This document shows positions 28,201 through 42,029 of a DNA stretch of 64,000 nucleotides, in pieces (position 1 is the stretch's first letter; every line of letters starts with the position of its first letter). The position numbers and the translations under genes are program-made. This stretch comes from Promerops cafer. Taxonomy: Eukaryota > Chordata > Aves > Passeriformes > Nectariniidae. A model generated the notes under the pieces. The model was not told where the DNA came from and did not search any database. It saw only the letters and a program-made list of their open reading frames with translations. The stretch is from the NCBI GenBank assembly GCA_013398275.1, contig VZSE01013216.1, positions 1,509,917-1,573,916 of the forward strand, given 5' to 3'.

Positions 28201-30310
28201 ATTTGAAATAAAATGCCCTGCAGTAAGTACTGGAGATATATTTGCATTAAAAGCATTTATGAACAACTATCTCAACTATTTATGTCCTGTACTACCTGCT
28301 GGCATCTTATTAAATCAGATCCTATTAAGTTACATCCCCAAACTTAAAAGCTCACAGCATAATGAAAAAAAACAAAGCCCAGCAAAGTAAATTACATAAA
28401 ACTGTAAGTAGAGAGGAAAAAAGTAGAAGGATAATGGAAACTAATTAGTGTATTTTCTAAGTATGCCTAAGTTTATAGAGAGAGGTAGCACTGTTTGTGA
28501 GATGATATTATATAGCAGACAAAAGAACAGACATGATTTTAGGTATGCAACACCAGCGAGGCCTGAAAAAGAAGCCACAGACTTCAGCCTAAGGGCAGCT
28601 TGCAAACAAATCTCCATGTTTAAATTAATTATGGTAATCATTTATTAAATTTGAAAGAAAAAGCACCTTTGGAGAAGAAAGTAGTATTAGCAAAAATAGA
28701 GATGATTAGGTCCTGTGGGATAAGCTTGACAGATAACTAAATAATCATTATCCTTGGAACACTGAGGGTGTCCTACACAGGAAACTGCAATATATCATTA
28801 AAGAAGTATCTATTGAATACATGATTTGTATCCAAGAGTACTGCAAAATTTCTTTTCCAAACTCTTCCTAAATGAAATGATGATGTTAGATGAAGCTGTA
28901 TTCTCACATTCTCTTCTGCAAGAACTTTCTGATTGCAACAGTAGCAAGAACCAGACTCTTGTTAGAATGCAGGGAGAGGGATCTCTGGAAAAATTATTTC
29001 ACCATTTGACCTAATGGAAGGAGAAATTACAGTTTAAATACACACAGCATCCAGTTAATTTGACTGCTGTTTTATACCAATGTAAAAGTCAAATACATTA
29101 TGTTCTTGTTAATGGACTCACTTGAAACAGATTGGGTCAAAATACAGACATTTATACACCACAGAGTGTATCTCAGGTTTTGTTTTACTGAAGTTTTTCA
29201 AGGAACTTGTAAAATCAAGTATTCCCTGAAACACAAATATCCATTTCCTTTGATACAGAGATGTTTTTTTTTTCCCTCTCTGTTTTTTTCTCTTAAAAAA
29301 AAGAATCAATAGATTTTTGGAACAAAAGTAAACTGGACAATAGGTCTGCCCCAATAAAGGAGTGGAACAGAAGACACAGCATAGTGTAACAATGAGCTTC
29401 CTGAAAATGTCAGTGTCTCATTCGAACCCATACTAGTCACAGAAGCAAAGTACAGGATGACTCCAGTGAGAGTTGTGTCTAATAAGGATAATGAGACCAT
29501 AACTGTCTCTGAATAAGAAAGACCCCTAATTTTAAATAATTGCCCGATATCAGAGCATTTAAGAGCAAAATGAGGTATTTTCTTTTGATGTTTTAAAAGA
29601 ATTCTAAATTTAAAACTCTATCAACTTAAGCAATGTTCTGTTTATTTTATCTCCAAGCTCTGTTGTCAATAAACCAAGCAAAAGACAATTTTGGTCAGAA
29701 TTGCCCAACTAATTTGATTTTACATTTTTAAATATAAATCTTTGAAATCTACATTCAAACTTTCAAGTTTTATTGATATTCCTTTTTGAAAAGTGGAGGA
29801 AAAATCATTCCCAGAAAGGTAACTTTTCCAAGAGAAATGTAAAATAAGCGAAGACCTTCATTCTCATTCCAGTGATTCTGATCCTCCTTCAACGCTTCCA
29901 GTGCCAAGGAGACCATATTAGGAGTCTTTCATTTTAAGTGTCTGGATATAGCAATAAAAAGCCTGTGTTCCTCAATTCAATTTGGAAAAATACTAATAGT
30001 AATTCAAGATGACTGAACATATTACATAAAAACATGGATAAAGAATTCTGCATTCATAACTACCCATAATGAACAGGCACTTCTGCTAGCATCAGAGGTT
30101 GAAGGACACAGTGTTTCCTGGTGGTGTGGCTTTGAGGGGGCTGGAGAATGCTAGAAAACTCATTCAAACACACTGACCAGTTCATAGCAGAAGTTAACTT
30201 CAGCAAATACCATGTCTATGGTTTTTCAAATCATATGTAAAACCCCCGTGTGGGAAACTTGCGCAAATAAGTCCAAATAACTGCCTGGAATTTATTCTCT
30301 CTTATTAGTC
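22300..30310. other. Non-coding DNA with mixed composition
   Basis: No supported gene. Slightly GC-richer islets occur near 23.55-23.80, 25.77-25.86 and 26.10-26.36 kb without CpG density or coding resemblance. No complete repeat element is recognised. Confidence 0.45.
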
Positions 30311-30317
30311 TTCAACA

Positions 30318-30385
30318 TAGAAAAATAGGAGTTTTTTGGGTTAGAAGACACCTTAAAGATGATCTAGGTCCAACCTAGTGTAGAT
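30318..30385 (-). mobile_element. CR1 LINE 3' fragment, reverse orientation
   Basis: The segment ggttagaagacaccttaaag followed by atgatctaggtccaacc is the reverse complement of the CR1 3' end (ggttggactagatgatct..aaggtc..ccaacc). It is short and diverged, and the octamer repeats are degraded to the aaaataggag region. It is an old remnant. Confidence 0.7.
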
Positions 30386-31458
30386 TGAGAATTCTATCCA
30401 AGATTAGATATTTCAAAATCTATATAGTATTTAGCATGGTTATTATTGAAAACAAGTAAGCAAAATAAAATAGCTTTTATAGGCTGTTTTTTCTGATTTA
30501 CTTTTCAAGTAAATGGAAATAATTTGTTAATTCAAAACTCAGACAAACTGGTCTCTCCAACTATGCTGGAGAAATCTGAAAGGGGAACTTTTTGTACAGA
30601 AGAGAAAGGCAAGAACCTTGGCTGTGTGACTGACAAAATGATCAAGGCTTCTACTTTTCATAATGCAGAAATTGGCAGCAGCATCAGTGATAGATCACCA
30701 GTGAGGGTGATCTTCTGACAGACAAATAGTATTGTCATGAGCAAGTGCACTACACAACTGCTGGGCACGTTTCTTTTGATATCTTCAGCAGCATCTGTAA
30801 GCTTAATGTTAAAATCTGGAACTGTCATTTGTCAAGGGGTGTTTAGGCTTGCTTTAAAGCTAGTACACTCCTAATGCTAACCTGATGGTGCCAAGAACCA
30901 TTTCCACCAAATATTTTATTCAACAAGACTTAAGAGAGAGTTTTGTCAGATGTGCTTCCTGTCATTCTCTGTTATGCCAGATCTTTTGATATTTAGCAGA
31001 AAAGCTAAAAGTAAGGATGAGGGTCAGCAAAACATAAGGAATATAAAACTTTTCTTTCACTATTCCTGTTTTCATGTTGCTCATCAAAACCACAATTTGA
31101 AAATCTCAGATAACACAAGTTTCATTTTTTACTTCAATTGCTTAAGTATATAATGTTATAATAACTTAATGGCTATGCAGCAGATTTATCATGAGGAACA
31201 GGCACTATACTCTGACAATTCTAGATTACTGTTCTTTATACAGGGAATTCAGGGTAATTATGCACTTTTTGATAGCTCATATTTTCAAAGGAATTCCTAT
31301 ACGCCAGAAGACAAAAACAAGTATTTAAAAGTTTGAAGGTCAGATGAAGGTCTTAAATCTGAGCATGCAATAGTGAGCTGTAAATCTCAAGTGAACAGGC
31401 ACTCTTTCTCCAGTGTATGTGGTGCTTACATTTCTAATTACAATAAGAAAAAGAAAAT

Positions 31459-31474
31459 ATTTATTTATTTATTT
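31459..31474. repeat. (ATTT)4 short repeat
   Basis: Four ATTT units make overlapping ATTTA pentamers in non-coding, presumably intronic, DNA. The AU-rich-element resemblance is probably incidental here. Confidence 0.85.
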
Positions 31475-32907
31475 CAAAGCCTTTATTATTTTTAAAAATT
31501 TAACCAACATTTTTCTACATCTACACATTCAAATCTAAATTAATATAATACTGAGGGATCTATTTATATCAAAATTCTGATCATTAATTTTCTCTCTAAG
31601 TAATATCCTCATTAAGGAAGATGTAGATCTGTAGCTAAAAAATTAAAGAAACTATTACAGTTGCACTGATCAACAACTATTGCGACTATCTAGTGAGCTG
31701 TTATATTGGACTGTACATGTTTATTTTTACATGCATATCAGCATCTCCACTACTGACTTGACCCATCATAAAGAGCCATCCGATCAGAAACAGGTTATTT
31801 TTCTTTCCACTGCAGACTAAATCTAGCAGTTGGCACACAGGAGCTGCAGATGCAGTGCCTGCTACAGCTTAGATTCTCTCAGGAGAATCAGACTCACTTT
31901 ATCTTGACTAAGTAGAGTTTATTTCTGTGCTGCTTGTGAAGCATAACAAAGAACACAAAACAGTTGACTTGCACATGAGAACATCAGAAGCCCACTGGCA
32001 TTTAAGAAATTTTGTTTGCCTTGTAGTCTGCTTGGTTTTTATCTTGTTGTTTTTCTAATGCAGAGTAAAGACTCTAAAAGCTTTATTTAATTTGAAAATA
32101 ATTGTGTTTATATTAAAATGCTTGAGAGCATTAGAAACTAGATCTGGGAACAGCCCATTTCCTATCTGCCATTTTCTCTTAAGTTTAGCTCCCATAACAA
32201 CAAAAGAAGGCAGCATCCTGCCCCTAAAAAAGGTGTTTTAGAAGCAATAAGCAGACATGCTGGACATGGACATGGCTTAGAGTGGTGAAAGGACAGAGGT
32301 GATAATGAGAATTCTAAAAGTAGCAACAGAAATAAATGCCCAGTCATTTTGGAGTTGAAAAGCACAGGTTCTCTTTTTGGGACAGCCACCACTTCTTTCA
32401 GTATTTACTAGACATAATAAAGTATACAGGGAATATAAAATTCCCATCTGGTATTTAAAATTCCAGAAGCCTGACCAGCTCTAAATGTTATCACATGCTA
32501 AAATAGGAAAAGCCAGATGCTACATTTATAAAGTCAATGTGCTGCATCTTCTCAAAATCCAAGAGCTGCCACTGCTAAATCTAGTCTATTGGCTTTGGAT
32601 AATTAATCAGTTAAACAGAGAAATAAAGCAGTGCATGGTGTAAGATACAAACAGCCATGCATTGCCCAGGCCAATTATAGACACCAGAGACAGAAAACCA
32701 GGTATCAGCAGGACTTTGAAATGATCCTTGGTAAATTAGCCTTTCCTCAAAACACATTCTGGATTTCTCATGTTTGGAGTCTACAGCTGTAGCTGCTGAT
32801 CAGTAGTTAGCTAGGCTGCCATGAGGCAAGACAGGGTTCACAGTAAACAACTCTATTTCTTCCAGCTGTATCTATCAAACAAATCTAGGATCTATTCAAA
32901 ATAGTTT

Positions 32908-32927
32908 AAAAAAAAAAAAAAAAAAAA
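32908..32927. repeat. (A)20 homopolymer
   Basis: Twenty consecutive adenines, the longest A run in the window. The preceding 150 bases show no recognisable coding relic, so a processed pseudogene tail is not supported. Confidence 0.95.
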
Positions 32928-35491
32928 GCCAGCCAAACCAGAGGCCTAAAATTATGCTAGAAACACATTTCAGAAGCATTTATTACTATCTTGGGTGTCC
33001 TTCAAGGAGACTAAGCAACAAAAAGCTTGCAAATGTCACAAGACCCATACCACTAGAGATGAGAGATGACAGCAACAGCAGTAGCACAAGAAGCTTGACA
33101 CTCATTTATAAATTTAGAAGTCAAAACCGTAACTGGAAGCTGTATCTGTATATGCACGTAATCTTGGAGCAGAGAGAATGAATGAACAGCAAAAAGGAAG
33201 AATTTCTCCTCAAGTGACAGCTGACAACAGGGTTTGCGTAAATGCTATTAACACTGAGAGGCCCAGGCAGACTGCAATAACCTGACAAAAGTAAGAACAA
33301 AGACAACCACAGTCTTGGCCAAAACCCCTCTCTTAAGCCACTGAGAAAGCACTGCACTCCAAGCTGCATTCAAGTTGTCAGTCCTAGGTGACTTCAGCAA
33401 TAGATGCTGAACCTGGGCTGGGATTGCTCCCCGAAGGTCTTTTCTTATGCACTGGGTGGGATACAAAATACAACATTGTTCAGGCAAACCCTCAGGCAAA
33501 GTAATTGCTGCAACAGAAAACCCCAGATGACATTGTCAGGTATCTGCTGCAAACCAAGCAACTCATCCCAAATGTGATGCCTATAATTAAATGCACCATT
33601 TAAACAGAAAGCAGAGCAGCAAAAAGAGATGCATGCTCACTTTTGGCTGGCTGAGACTACTTCTGCAATCACCATGTTCTTACTCATCAAGTCATTAAAC
33701 TGCTTCATATCCAGTGGACATCAAGGAAAAGCTTCCATCAAGCAGGAGAGCAGAAAGTGTATTACTAGGCTGCATACTATCACAATTATAAAAACACCTT
33801 ATGAGACTTCTACCACACATTGCCCTTGAAAGTTTCAGATCATTTCAGAGCATGAAAAAACACTGAAAAATGTGTTTAACTTACATGTGTGTCCTACACT
33901 TGCCGAAGTCCATTTACATGGATTCTCCTGGGTATTCTGTAGAAAGATACAGAACTAGATTCCCAGACCTTAACACAGATGTGCTAGGATGCTGCCCCAG
34001 AACCAATATGAGAGGTAAAACCATGAGGCACTGGCTCTGGACCTCCTTTTGAACCCACACCCACTGCCAGCTGTGGGGAGGGCAGTCCAGGTGGGCACTC
34101 TTGGACCAACCTCTAAAGTACCCCAGGTCTCCAGCCTCCATCTCTTTCAGACTGAGTAACAACTGGGTGGGTGAGAATACCATGTGTAAAACCTTGTTTT
34201 GGGATTGAAATATCTTTTACTGTAGCATTGTAGCACCAAGATTCACCACTGCTCTGGTAAAGGAGTTATCCTGGCTCGTAGCTAATCAGACAAGAGGAGA
34301 TAAGTGACCACTGCCAACAGGAAAAAGCCAGGGCCAAGCATTCACAGCTCCCATTAAGTTCAACTGCTATAACACTGCTGAATTTTGTATAAACCTTGTA
34401 ACAAAGGGACAGTAACTACACTAATCAGAAGTATTTTCCCTAGGCACAAAGAAATTATTGAAATAACACACCACAGCAGGCTGTTACAGTATTGTGGTCC
34501 TGACAATGCTGTATTGAAACAAAAAATCATAGTCCTTAAAAAAAAATTCTCTCATACCCTGGCATTTAATCTGAAATGTCAATAATAAAGCTATAGCAAA
34601 ATGAGTTTAATGGGCTCTGTGGGCACTCAAGGTCAACTGCCAAACAAAGAAGAAAGGCAGAATTTAAATGGCCCGCTACATTTCTTTTCTGCATCTATCA
34701 CTTAAAATTATAGCTAAACAATTTCTAAAAAATACTGCAAAAGGAACTTCACACAGCAGGTTTTTAAAAACTTAGACATCCACCAACAGAGGTGATTTAA
34801 TTGGTTTGGTACCTATTTTTTAGATTGGTTTCTCATGAGCACTGTAAAATGCTTAATCCATCCTGCAGAAGATTGCTCAGTCCCTCTGAAGGGCAGTTTT
34901 TAAGCAGCTGAGGGGCACTGTTATTTGATAGGAGTCTAATTTATCAATGGCATTCAAGGGTACAGATGCCAGCTGTATAAAGACAACTCCCTGCAATCTC
35001 TCTCTCCCTCCAGAACTTGACATGCTGAAGCATGCTGAAATTTGAGACTCTCTTCAGCGTCTCTAGAGGTATGCAGAAAGAGGTAGATGCCTTAGAATAC
35101 ATAATCTTATATACTGACATGGAATACTGTGCTGCAGTCTCTGGCTTTGTGATACTGAGCAAATTTTTTTTTCTTCCATTTAATTTTATCCACAGAGTTG
35201 GCTGACAAATTACCTACCTCTCAATCTAATACATCTGCTTTTGGAAACTAGCAGTGTTATTCTTGCCACTGCTGGTTTCATCTTTTCTTAAATTAAAAGA
35301 TGTTATGCCTAAACTTTTTGTTACTAGAGCAAGGCAACCATTTTTTCATGTATGATACTATCTGATGGCTTTTCTTCCATATGTGCTAGATATAGATATA
35401 ATTTACAGGTTATTTCCTGCCAGCCAGGGTAATAATCTGTTATTGCTTGAGGAAGAAAATACTTTTGGTGGTCCAAATACAGTGTACTGGG

Positions 35492-35537
35492 CACCTAAAG
35501 AGGGATTGTAGATTCACCTAAAGAGTGATTGTAGGTT
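35492..35537. repeat. 23-bp imperfect tandem duplication
   Basis: The unit cacctaaagagggattgtag plus att is repeated once, with a g-to-t change and one late substitution (cacctaaagagtgattgtag plus gtt). The copies are 35492-35514 and 35515-35537. Confidence 0.9.
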
Positions 35538-37689
35538 TTCTCTGTTGTCATATCACTAAGACACTAAAAATCTCATCCATGCTTCTTCCAAACAGCCTGA
35601 ACTGGAGAGCAAGCTTATTCGTACTTAGCTTGTCAAGTCACTTTTAAAAACTGATCTTGGTTTTTGGATAACTTTTCCTATGTTTTATAACTCATAGCAA
35701 AGCAATCTTCTTACGTGTGTTTTTCATATACGCTGTCATTCTGAAGTCTACAAAAATGTTATTCAACACCTAGCCTGCCCTCTCTTGCTACAAGGGAGAG
35801 ACTACTTGTGGTAGTTTATTAAAATGGCAGCATACTGCCATATTAAAATTGCTTTTATGATCATAAATGCCAGTGCACTTATTTTAAGTCACCATCACTT
35901 TGGGTATATCTTGGATGGCTGCAAGGTTGAGTGAACTCCTAGAACAAGAACAGCTTATGTAAAATAAAGTTACACCTGAAAGATGATGAGATGGATTGAC
36001 TTCCTCGATTGTTTTGGTCACTAACCCTATCTAGACTGGAAGTTTTCTCAAGTACAGTGACTAAATAGCGTGTATGTGCTATTCTCAGGGGTTAACTTTT
36101 TTCCTAGATGTGTTTAATCCCGCTCAAAGACCTGACAGCCACAAGGTGGATCATTCTGCCACTGTGTTACCCAGTGAAGGTGCAATTAATATCAGGCTTA
36201 GTTTGAAAACGCATGTCAGCGGGAGGAAGACATACATATCAATCTGGCAAAAAACTGCACACTCTTTAGTAAGAAATCCTCATCTTTAGCTCTATTTATT
36301 ATTATAATTTCATTTAGGTGCAAGAAATTTTTTGCAACTTAAAAAACTCCATCTGTTTCAAACCACAACCATAAAGGTAAATAATTTGTGACACCAAGTA
36401 ACTTTTTGCTTTTACTTTAGATGTATATAAAGAAAAGTCACAGGCAAACCCAAAGCATTATTATTTTTAGCTGACCTGAGGGATTTAGCAATTTGGGTTT
36501 GAGATAGAGATTTTTAAAAAGGATTGGCTTCATATTCCTCTTACCTTCCAAACAGTGGACACTTTAATCAACATTTGGAGAGAAAACATACCAAATTTTG
36601 TCGCTCTCAAAACATTTGGACTAAACTTGTTAATAGGCTTGGCCCAATGACAAAAGTTTGACCCCACATGCAAGAACTATAGGAGTCTGATGAGTAAGTG
36701 ATTGATATGCTACTTCAGAACTGCAGCTTGGGATTGCATTTTGCCACCAATTGTACAACCCTTGGCAAGCAACCAGCAGTCTATCCCTTGTTACACCATC
36801 TGGAGGGAAAAAACAACAGCAAAAAAGCCTCAGCACACACTCTGTTTTGGCAAAGGCATGTGTGGGAGAATAGCCTACCTGAGCCAAGCTGTCTTTGGCT
36901 TCTAAGAAGAATCTGGCTGATTCATAGGCTTGTGACAGCCTCTCACTGTGTTTTCATTTTCTGTCAAAATCAGAAAATCACATCAATCTTCAAAATAGCA
37001 GCACATTCTCAAATGCTATTCTAATCATGCCCCTTAAAGCTGCTAGATGCACGATCAGATTTCCTGTTAAAATCCAATTAGGTTTCCAGTTTAACTTCAG
37101 AGTGATCTCAAGTTAAAGAGAGTTAAAGGTTGCAAGGGATCATTTGGTATTGTGTAAACAAAAAAAAATTTTAAAAGGAGAGTATTTTTCTTAATTCTCA
37201 ACAAGTCCTTGAATTGTTTTCCAAAACTCTCCAGTAATCGCTGAAATTTAAACCTAAATATTTAATAGGCAAGCAAAAGCCCTTTGTTTTTTTTTTACTT
37301 GTTTGCAATTGATGCAAGAGCAGGAAAGGAGCTGTGTGCTTGGGCTTACTCCTGTATAAGGAAATCTTGGGGCTATTGCTTCAGTTCCCAAGGGAATATG
37401 GGGAGCCCTCAGCTCTCTAATAACTCATTTTAGGCAGGAGTGTGGTCATGAAAACAGATCTGCCCCGTTTTGCCTCATCCTCTCATTTCAAGCTGACAAT
37501 GCCCCTCGGCTGTGCTGATCCAGGCTTTTGTGTGACCATGAGGCACATCTGACCAGGGAACTGATCAGACTAAAAATCATCATAAAGTATTAATGAATGC
37601 ATGGATATTTTTGTGGCAGTGCCAGCTTACAGACACACTGTAGTTTCCCAGATGCAAAGACATGTTTTCCATCTTGATCTCATGTAGTT

Positions 37690-39825
37690 TTTTTCTCAGC
37701 TCCTGAAGCACTCATCTCCAAAGACAAGGCACAAGCAGTTGAGAAGGAGCAAGATGAGCCCCCTTCTCCTGCTCTCGCTCTCCCTGTTAAGGAGGGGACC
37801 ATTCATCCCCCTCGCCCACTGAGGGGTTCCTGAGTTCTGGGAGGGCCATGTCCTGGCTGCAGGTGAGAGGCTGCCTCGTGGTGGCCTGGGGTGACCCAAG
37901 GACAGGCAGCCTTGGCCCTGCCATGTGTCCAGCATCCGCCACTGCTCCTCTGTCTGCTGCAAGAGGCATGCGTAGCAAGAGGCTGAAAGGAAAATGATCT
38001 GGCATAAGGGTTAGAAAAAGTACAAAATTATTTGACGTAATCTCAAAAGCTTGCTATATGGAGTTTAATTGATCAAGCCAGTGCACAGGAGGAGGAATTG
38101 AAATGGAGTTTTTTACCCAGCATATTTTTCACAGAATGAATTAATGCCTCGCTGAAAAGGTGATTTGCAGTTGGCATTTCAGGCAGCCTTACTGCCTGGC
38201 TCTGGAATTATTTGCATTGTTGTTCACACAAAAGGAAAATAAACTCAACCACTTGACTTCCTTTTCCCTGAAATATATGTCTAAGATCACAGCTCAGAAA
38301 GGAAAGTAAATGGCAGATGGCAGCATCTTTGCAAAGTACACACACTCTGAGCTATACAGACAGGGAGAGTGGTTTTTTTAAAAGAAAAACACAAAGGAAG
38401 AGTGAGAAAGAACAACAAAGCAGCGAAATTCTTACTAAAAGTATGGGGTAGCTTTTGGTTACATTGTTACCACATAGACAAGAGACAAACAAGAAGTTAT
38501 TTACATTCCTTTGGTTTGTGGCATTACTCTTCATTACATCTAGCAAGAAAGGTTTTCAAACAATAAATTGAAATTTTGCGCACTTAGATATCCTGTCTTC
38601 CTCTCACCTTGAACCACTCCCTACGGGGAGGCTTCACTCTGCAGTCCAGGCAGGATTGCCTGTCTTCCTCTGGTACCCAGGAGGGTTTAGCCAGACACCA
38701 CCTGCCTCTCCAGCAGCTCTTGCCCCACTTTCCTGAGAGTGCCAGGAAGTCAATCCTTTTCTCCTAAGCAGCAGGACGAGGCATTACTGATGTTTGCATC
38801 AATTTTCATGTTTCCTGCCTTTGTCCACATGAGGAGAATGAATCTGAGCACATCTTCTTCCTTGATGGACAGAGTGCCAGTGGAGACAGACCCTGGCTGT
38901 GTCATGGAACGGAGTCCTGCGTTGAGCACTTGGTCACACAGCAAAGCAGGCCTGTGTGATCCCACAGTAGTTGGCCTGCCAGTTGCTTTACCACATTTCT
39001 TTTCACTTTTGCTTCATGCTGCCTTAGATATCAGAGGAAATAAATGGAACCAAAGATTGCAGACTGCTTTAAAATCTCTTTTGTTCAAGAGATCTTTCAG
39101 ATTAAAATAATGCTGAAAGGAGACTGCCAAAAGTGAGAAAAGGGTTTAGGATGCTGAGGGAGCCCTACACAAGAGTTAAAACAAGCTCAGGAGAATCCCT
39201 GTTGTTCCCAGCCACCTTATGAGCCAAATACCTTCCTCCAGAGGTCTAGGTTCACATTATTTATATAGCAATCTCTTCTGATTCGGCTCAAAGACTAAGC
39301 ACCCCCGACGTCTGGAAAATGATCAAAAGGGGAGTTTGATCTTATGCTGCTTCTATAAGAAAAAGTCTCCCAGAAGAATGTCTCTCTGTTAAAAACTACT
39401 CTATTTAATTCTTACAACCCTGAGGTATGTATCAAGATTTGGACCCTCAAATTGCTTGGCATATTTTATTACTGTATTATCTGCCTCCTTGGGGTATACA
39501 GCTGCTCAGTGAGCTTGTGTTTATAGAGCTCTTGAAGGTCCACAGATGGAGAGTGAAGAGAAGCAATCTATATTTTTACACTGTATATTCATGTACCCTC
39601 TTTTTCCTTAAGGCTTGGCCTCGAACACATGGATAACTAAGGTTTGATATGATTCCCTTGGGCATAGTGACAGAACATATTTACTGTTTATTGCTTCACG
39701 AAGTTGATGTCTATCAGTAGTGTACTACATTCCTATCCTAGCAGGAGCCAACACATCCCAAAGAAAAGTGGGTGATAAAAAGAGAATTTTGTCTGTTGAG
39801 CTGGATCAGAATGAAGGCACAAGAC
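37690..39825. other. Non-coding DNA with GC-richer segments
   Basis: Two moderately GC-rich segments (37.74-37.98 and 38.58-38.98 kb) flank a balanced stretch at 38.08-38.25 kb that carries a 7-bp hairpin. A 123-codon + strand frame at 38739 starts with GTG and matches no family I know. No exon is called. Confidence 0.4.
38180..38198. repeat. Perfect 7-bp hairpin
   Basis: CAGGCAG (38180-38186) and CTGCCTG (38192-38198) pair around a 5-base spacer. It lies in a balanced-composition stretch that also contains ATTTGCAT (an octamer-like POU core) at about 38209. Confidence 0.7.
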
Positions 39826-39829
39826 ACCA

Positions 39830-40095
39830 AAGCAGAGAAACCTCACTGTGGTCTTCAACATCCTCACAAGGGGAACTGGAGGGGCAAACATCAGTCTCTT
39901 CACTCTCGGGACCAGTGACAGGTCCCAAGGCAAGGCATGAAGCTGAGTCAGGGGAAGTTTAGATATCAAGAAAAGGTTTTTTACCCAGAGGGTGGTTGAG
40001 GACTGGAACAGACCCCCCCGCAGGGAAGTGTTCACAGCACCAAGCCTGACCAAGCTGAAGAAACATTAGGATAATGCTGTCAGGCACACAAGAGC
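39830..40095 (+). mobile_element. CR1 LINE 3' fragment, decayed
   Basis: The sequence matches the consensus I recall for the 3' part of avian CR1 retrotransposons. It has a graded series of landmarks: an aaggggaactggagg-like segment, cagtgacaggtcccaaggca, gaagctgagtcaggggaag, acccagagggtggttgaggactggaaca, and caccaagcctgacc. The order and spacing fit a + strand insertion that is 5'-truncated, as most CR1 copies are. Many substitutions and no open frame indicate an old copy. The boundaries are approximate, and the terminal octamer repeats are not obvious. Confidence 0.85.
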
Positions 40096-42029
40096 TGGAA
40101 CAGAAAACACTGAGCAACACTGTGTACAAGTCGCTGCATAATCCTCTCTGGAGCAGTCCTGTAATCACACACTTTACCTGTGCCACAGCAGAGTTTCAGT
40201 AAGAGTCAATATAGAGGAGCAAGACTGTTTTCTCTGCTTTTCAATCCTGAATATTCTTGAGGTAATCTTTTATGTAACAGTTCCTTGCCTTTGTTTCGAG
40301 AAATCCTTCAGTATGGACAAATGAGTCTACACTTATACCTACATCAGCCCACTACAGGCAATGCAATTACAGGTGGAGAAGCCAGCTGGAGAGTTTCCAA
40401 TTATTCTGGGCAGTTCTGGTTATGCTTCCTTAGTCACAACAGGATAAAGAGAAAGCAAAATGTGCTATCAGCATAATGAGCCCACAGAAATGGCCCCTGT
40501 TACATTTAGTGACAGACAGACAAACACATATGGACAAACATTAGAAAGAATTTTGTTTAGCTATTTTCCTAGTTACCAGTCACTGCAAATACCCCTAAAT
40601 AACAATGCCCACAGACAAAAGATGTAAGAAATCAGTGAGTATTCCTGACTGCTCACAGAGACATCTGGGATTTGAAATTTATGTTCCCTAGTGAAAGCTT
40701 TTAAAGTACATATGAAGGACATCCCTAATGACATAAGTGATAAAAGTAAGTTGAAACAGGAATTCAGATTTACTTTTTACCAAAATGCAATTCTTCCTGC
40801 TGCTTTATCAAATACCTAAGATTAACAGCCATATTCTGCCCATCTGGGATATAAGGAGTTATTAACAAAGAAATTCTTACAAAATATTCATCAATACCAC
40901 TTTGCAAGAAAACTTCCTCAATTTTTGCTTTTAACAATTCTCATGGGAGTCAGGTTAAATTCTGAGCTGAGCACAAACGGACAAGCTGTTAACTGGTTGC
41001 TTTCTACAGAGACACCCAAGTTTCTTTCACTGATATTAATACACAGTTTTCACAATTTTTGTAAAGGAGATACAGTGGAAAAATAAAGAAACAGTTTTTC
41101 GAGCAAGAGGGTGGACTAGGTAGGTACAGCTGATAACCCAGAATGGGTTTTCACTTTAGCTAAGCAGGCAGCAACCCATTTATGATCTCAAACAGTATTT
41201 TCAAACTTGTGTCTTAGCTGAGGACACAATCTGCTGCACTTTTGAAATATCACAGAAGAATGAGGACAGTTTTACACCCGTGGATTCACCAGGATATGTA
41301 TTTACCAAATAACTACAGCATACACTCCTTTGTTTGATTCATCCAAAAAACTCCAGTTATTATGAGTGCATTTCAAAATCATGCCACAAGAGATATGGCC
41401 TCTTGTGTTGAGTAAAAGTTTAAGTGTAACATTGCTCAACCATCTATTCAACTGCAAGCTTCAGAAAACCAAATGCTGACAAATAGTCTAGGGTCATGTC
41501 TCTGAAATGCTCTGTATGTGCTAGCTGAAAGAGTCTGATGCTAGCTTGCCCTCAAATGTTAACAGCTTTGCAAAAACAATGCCCTCTCTTCTACAGCAGA
41601 AATTTTCCTTGCTCAATCCCCCAATAAAAGTAGGTTTTGACTTAGGTTTGAGAAAAACCTCATCTATCATTTAGTTATGACAAAGTGAAAAGAAACCTGT
41701 TTCCTCCTTCTAAGGCAATTATATACAGCTAAGAGCAAGAAGTGCTGGCCCTGAGCTGTGCTGAGGTCAGTGGACCTGGGAGCACCTGCGCTGGCTGGTG
41801 GCCACACCAGCACTTCTGCAGAAAAGCACCACTCCAGGTATTTAAGGCAAACATCCAATGCGATAATTCCACTTTTCAGTCAAAGAGCAAGCGAGTCCCA
41901 CCTTCCCAACAGGCCTATCCCTTCTCTGCAAGGTAACTCGCTTGGGAAGCCCAGGTGGAGCTGCAGGTGCTCAGTGTGGCAGCTGGAGCAGAGTGGGAGT
42001 GATGCCTAGTGAAGGCTGACCTAGAACAG

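Larger units (their letters stand above)
30390..37690. other. Non-coding AT-rich DNA
   Basis: The only structures are the (ATTT)4 at 31459, the A20 run at 32908 and the 23-bp duplication at 35492. A somewhat GC-richer stretch at 33.2-33.5 and 34.0-34.2 kb shows short overlapping minus-strand frames that look like chance. Confidence 0.45.

Noticed and set aside
32760..32927. Processed pseudogene ending in the A20 run
   Set aside because: The sequence before the A run has no recognisable coding relic, no AATAAA at the right distance and no visible target-site duplication.
38739..39110. 123-codon + strand frame
   Set aside because: GTG start, no domain, and located in a GC-richer non-coding segment.
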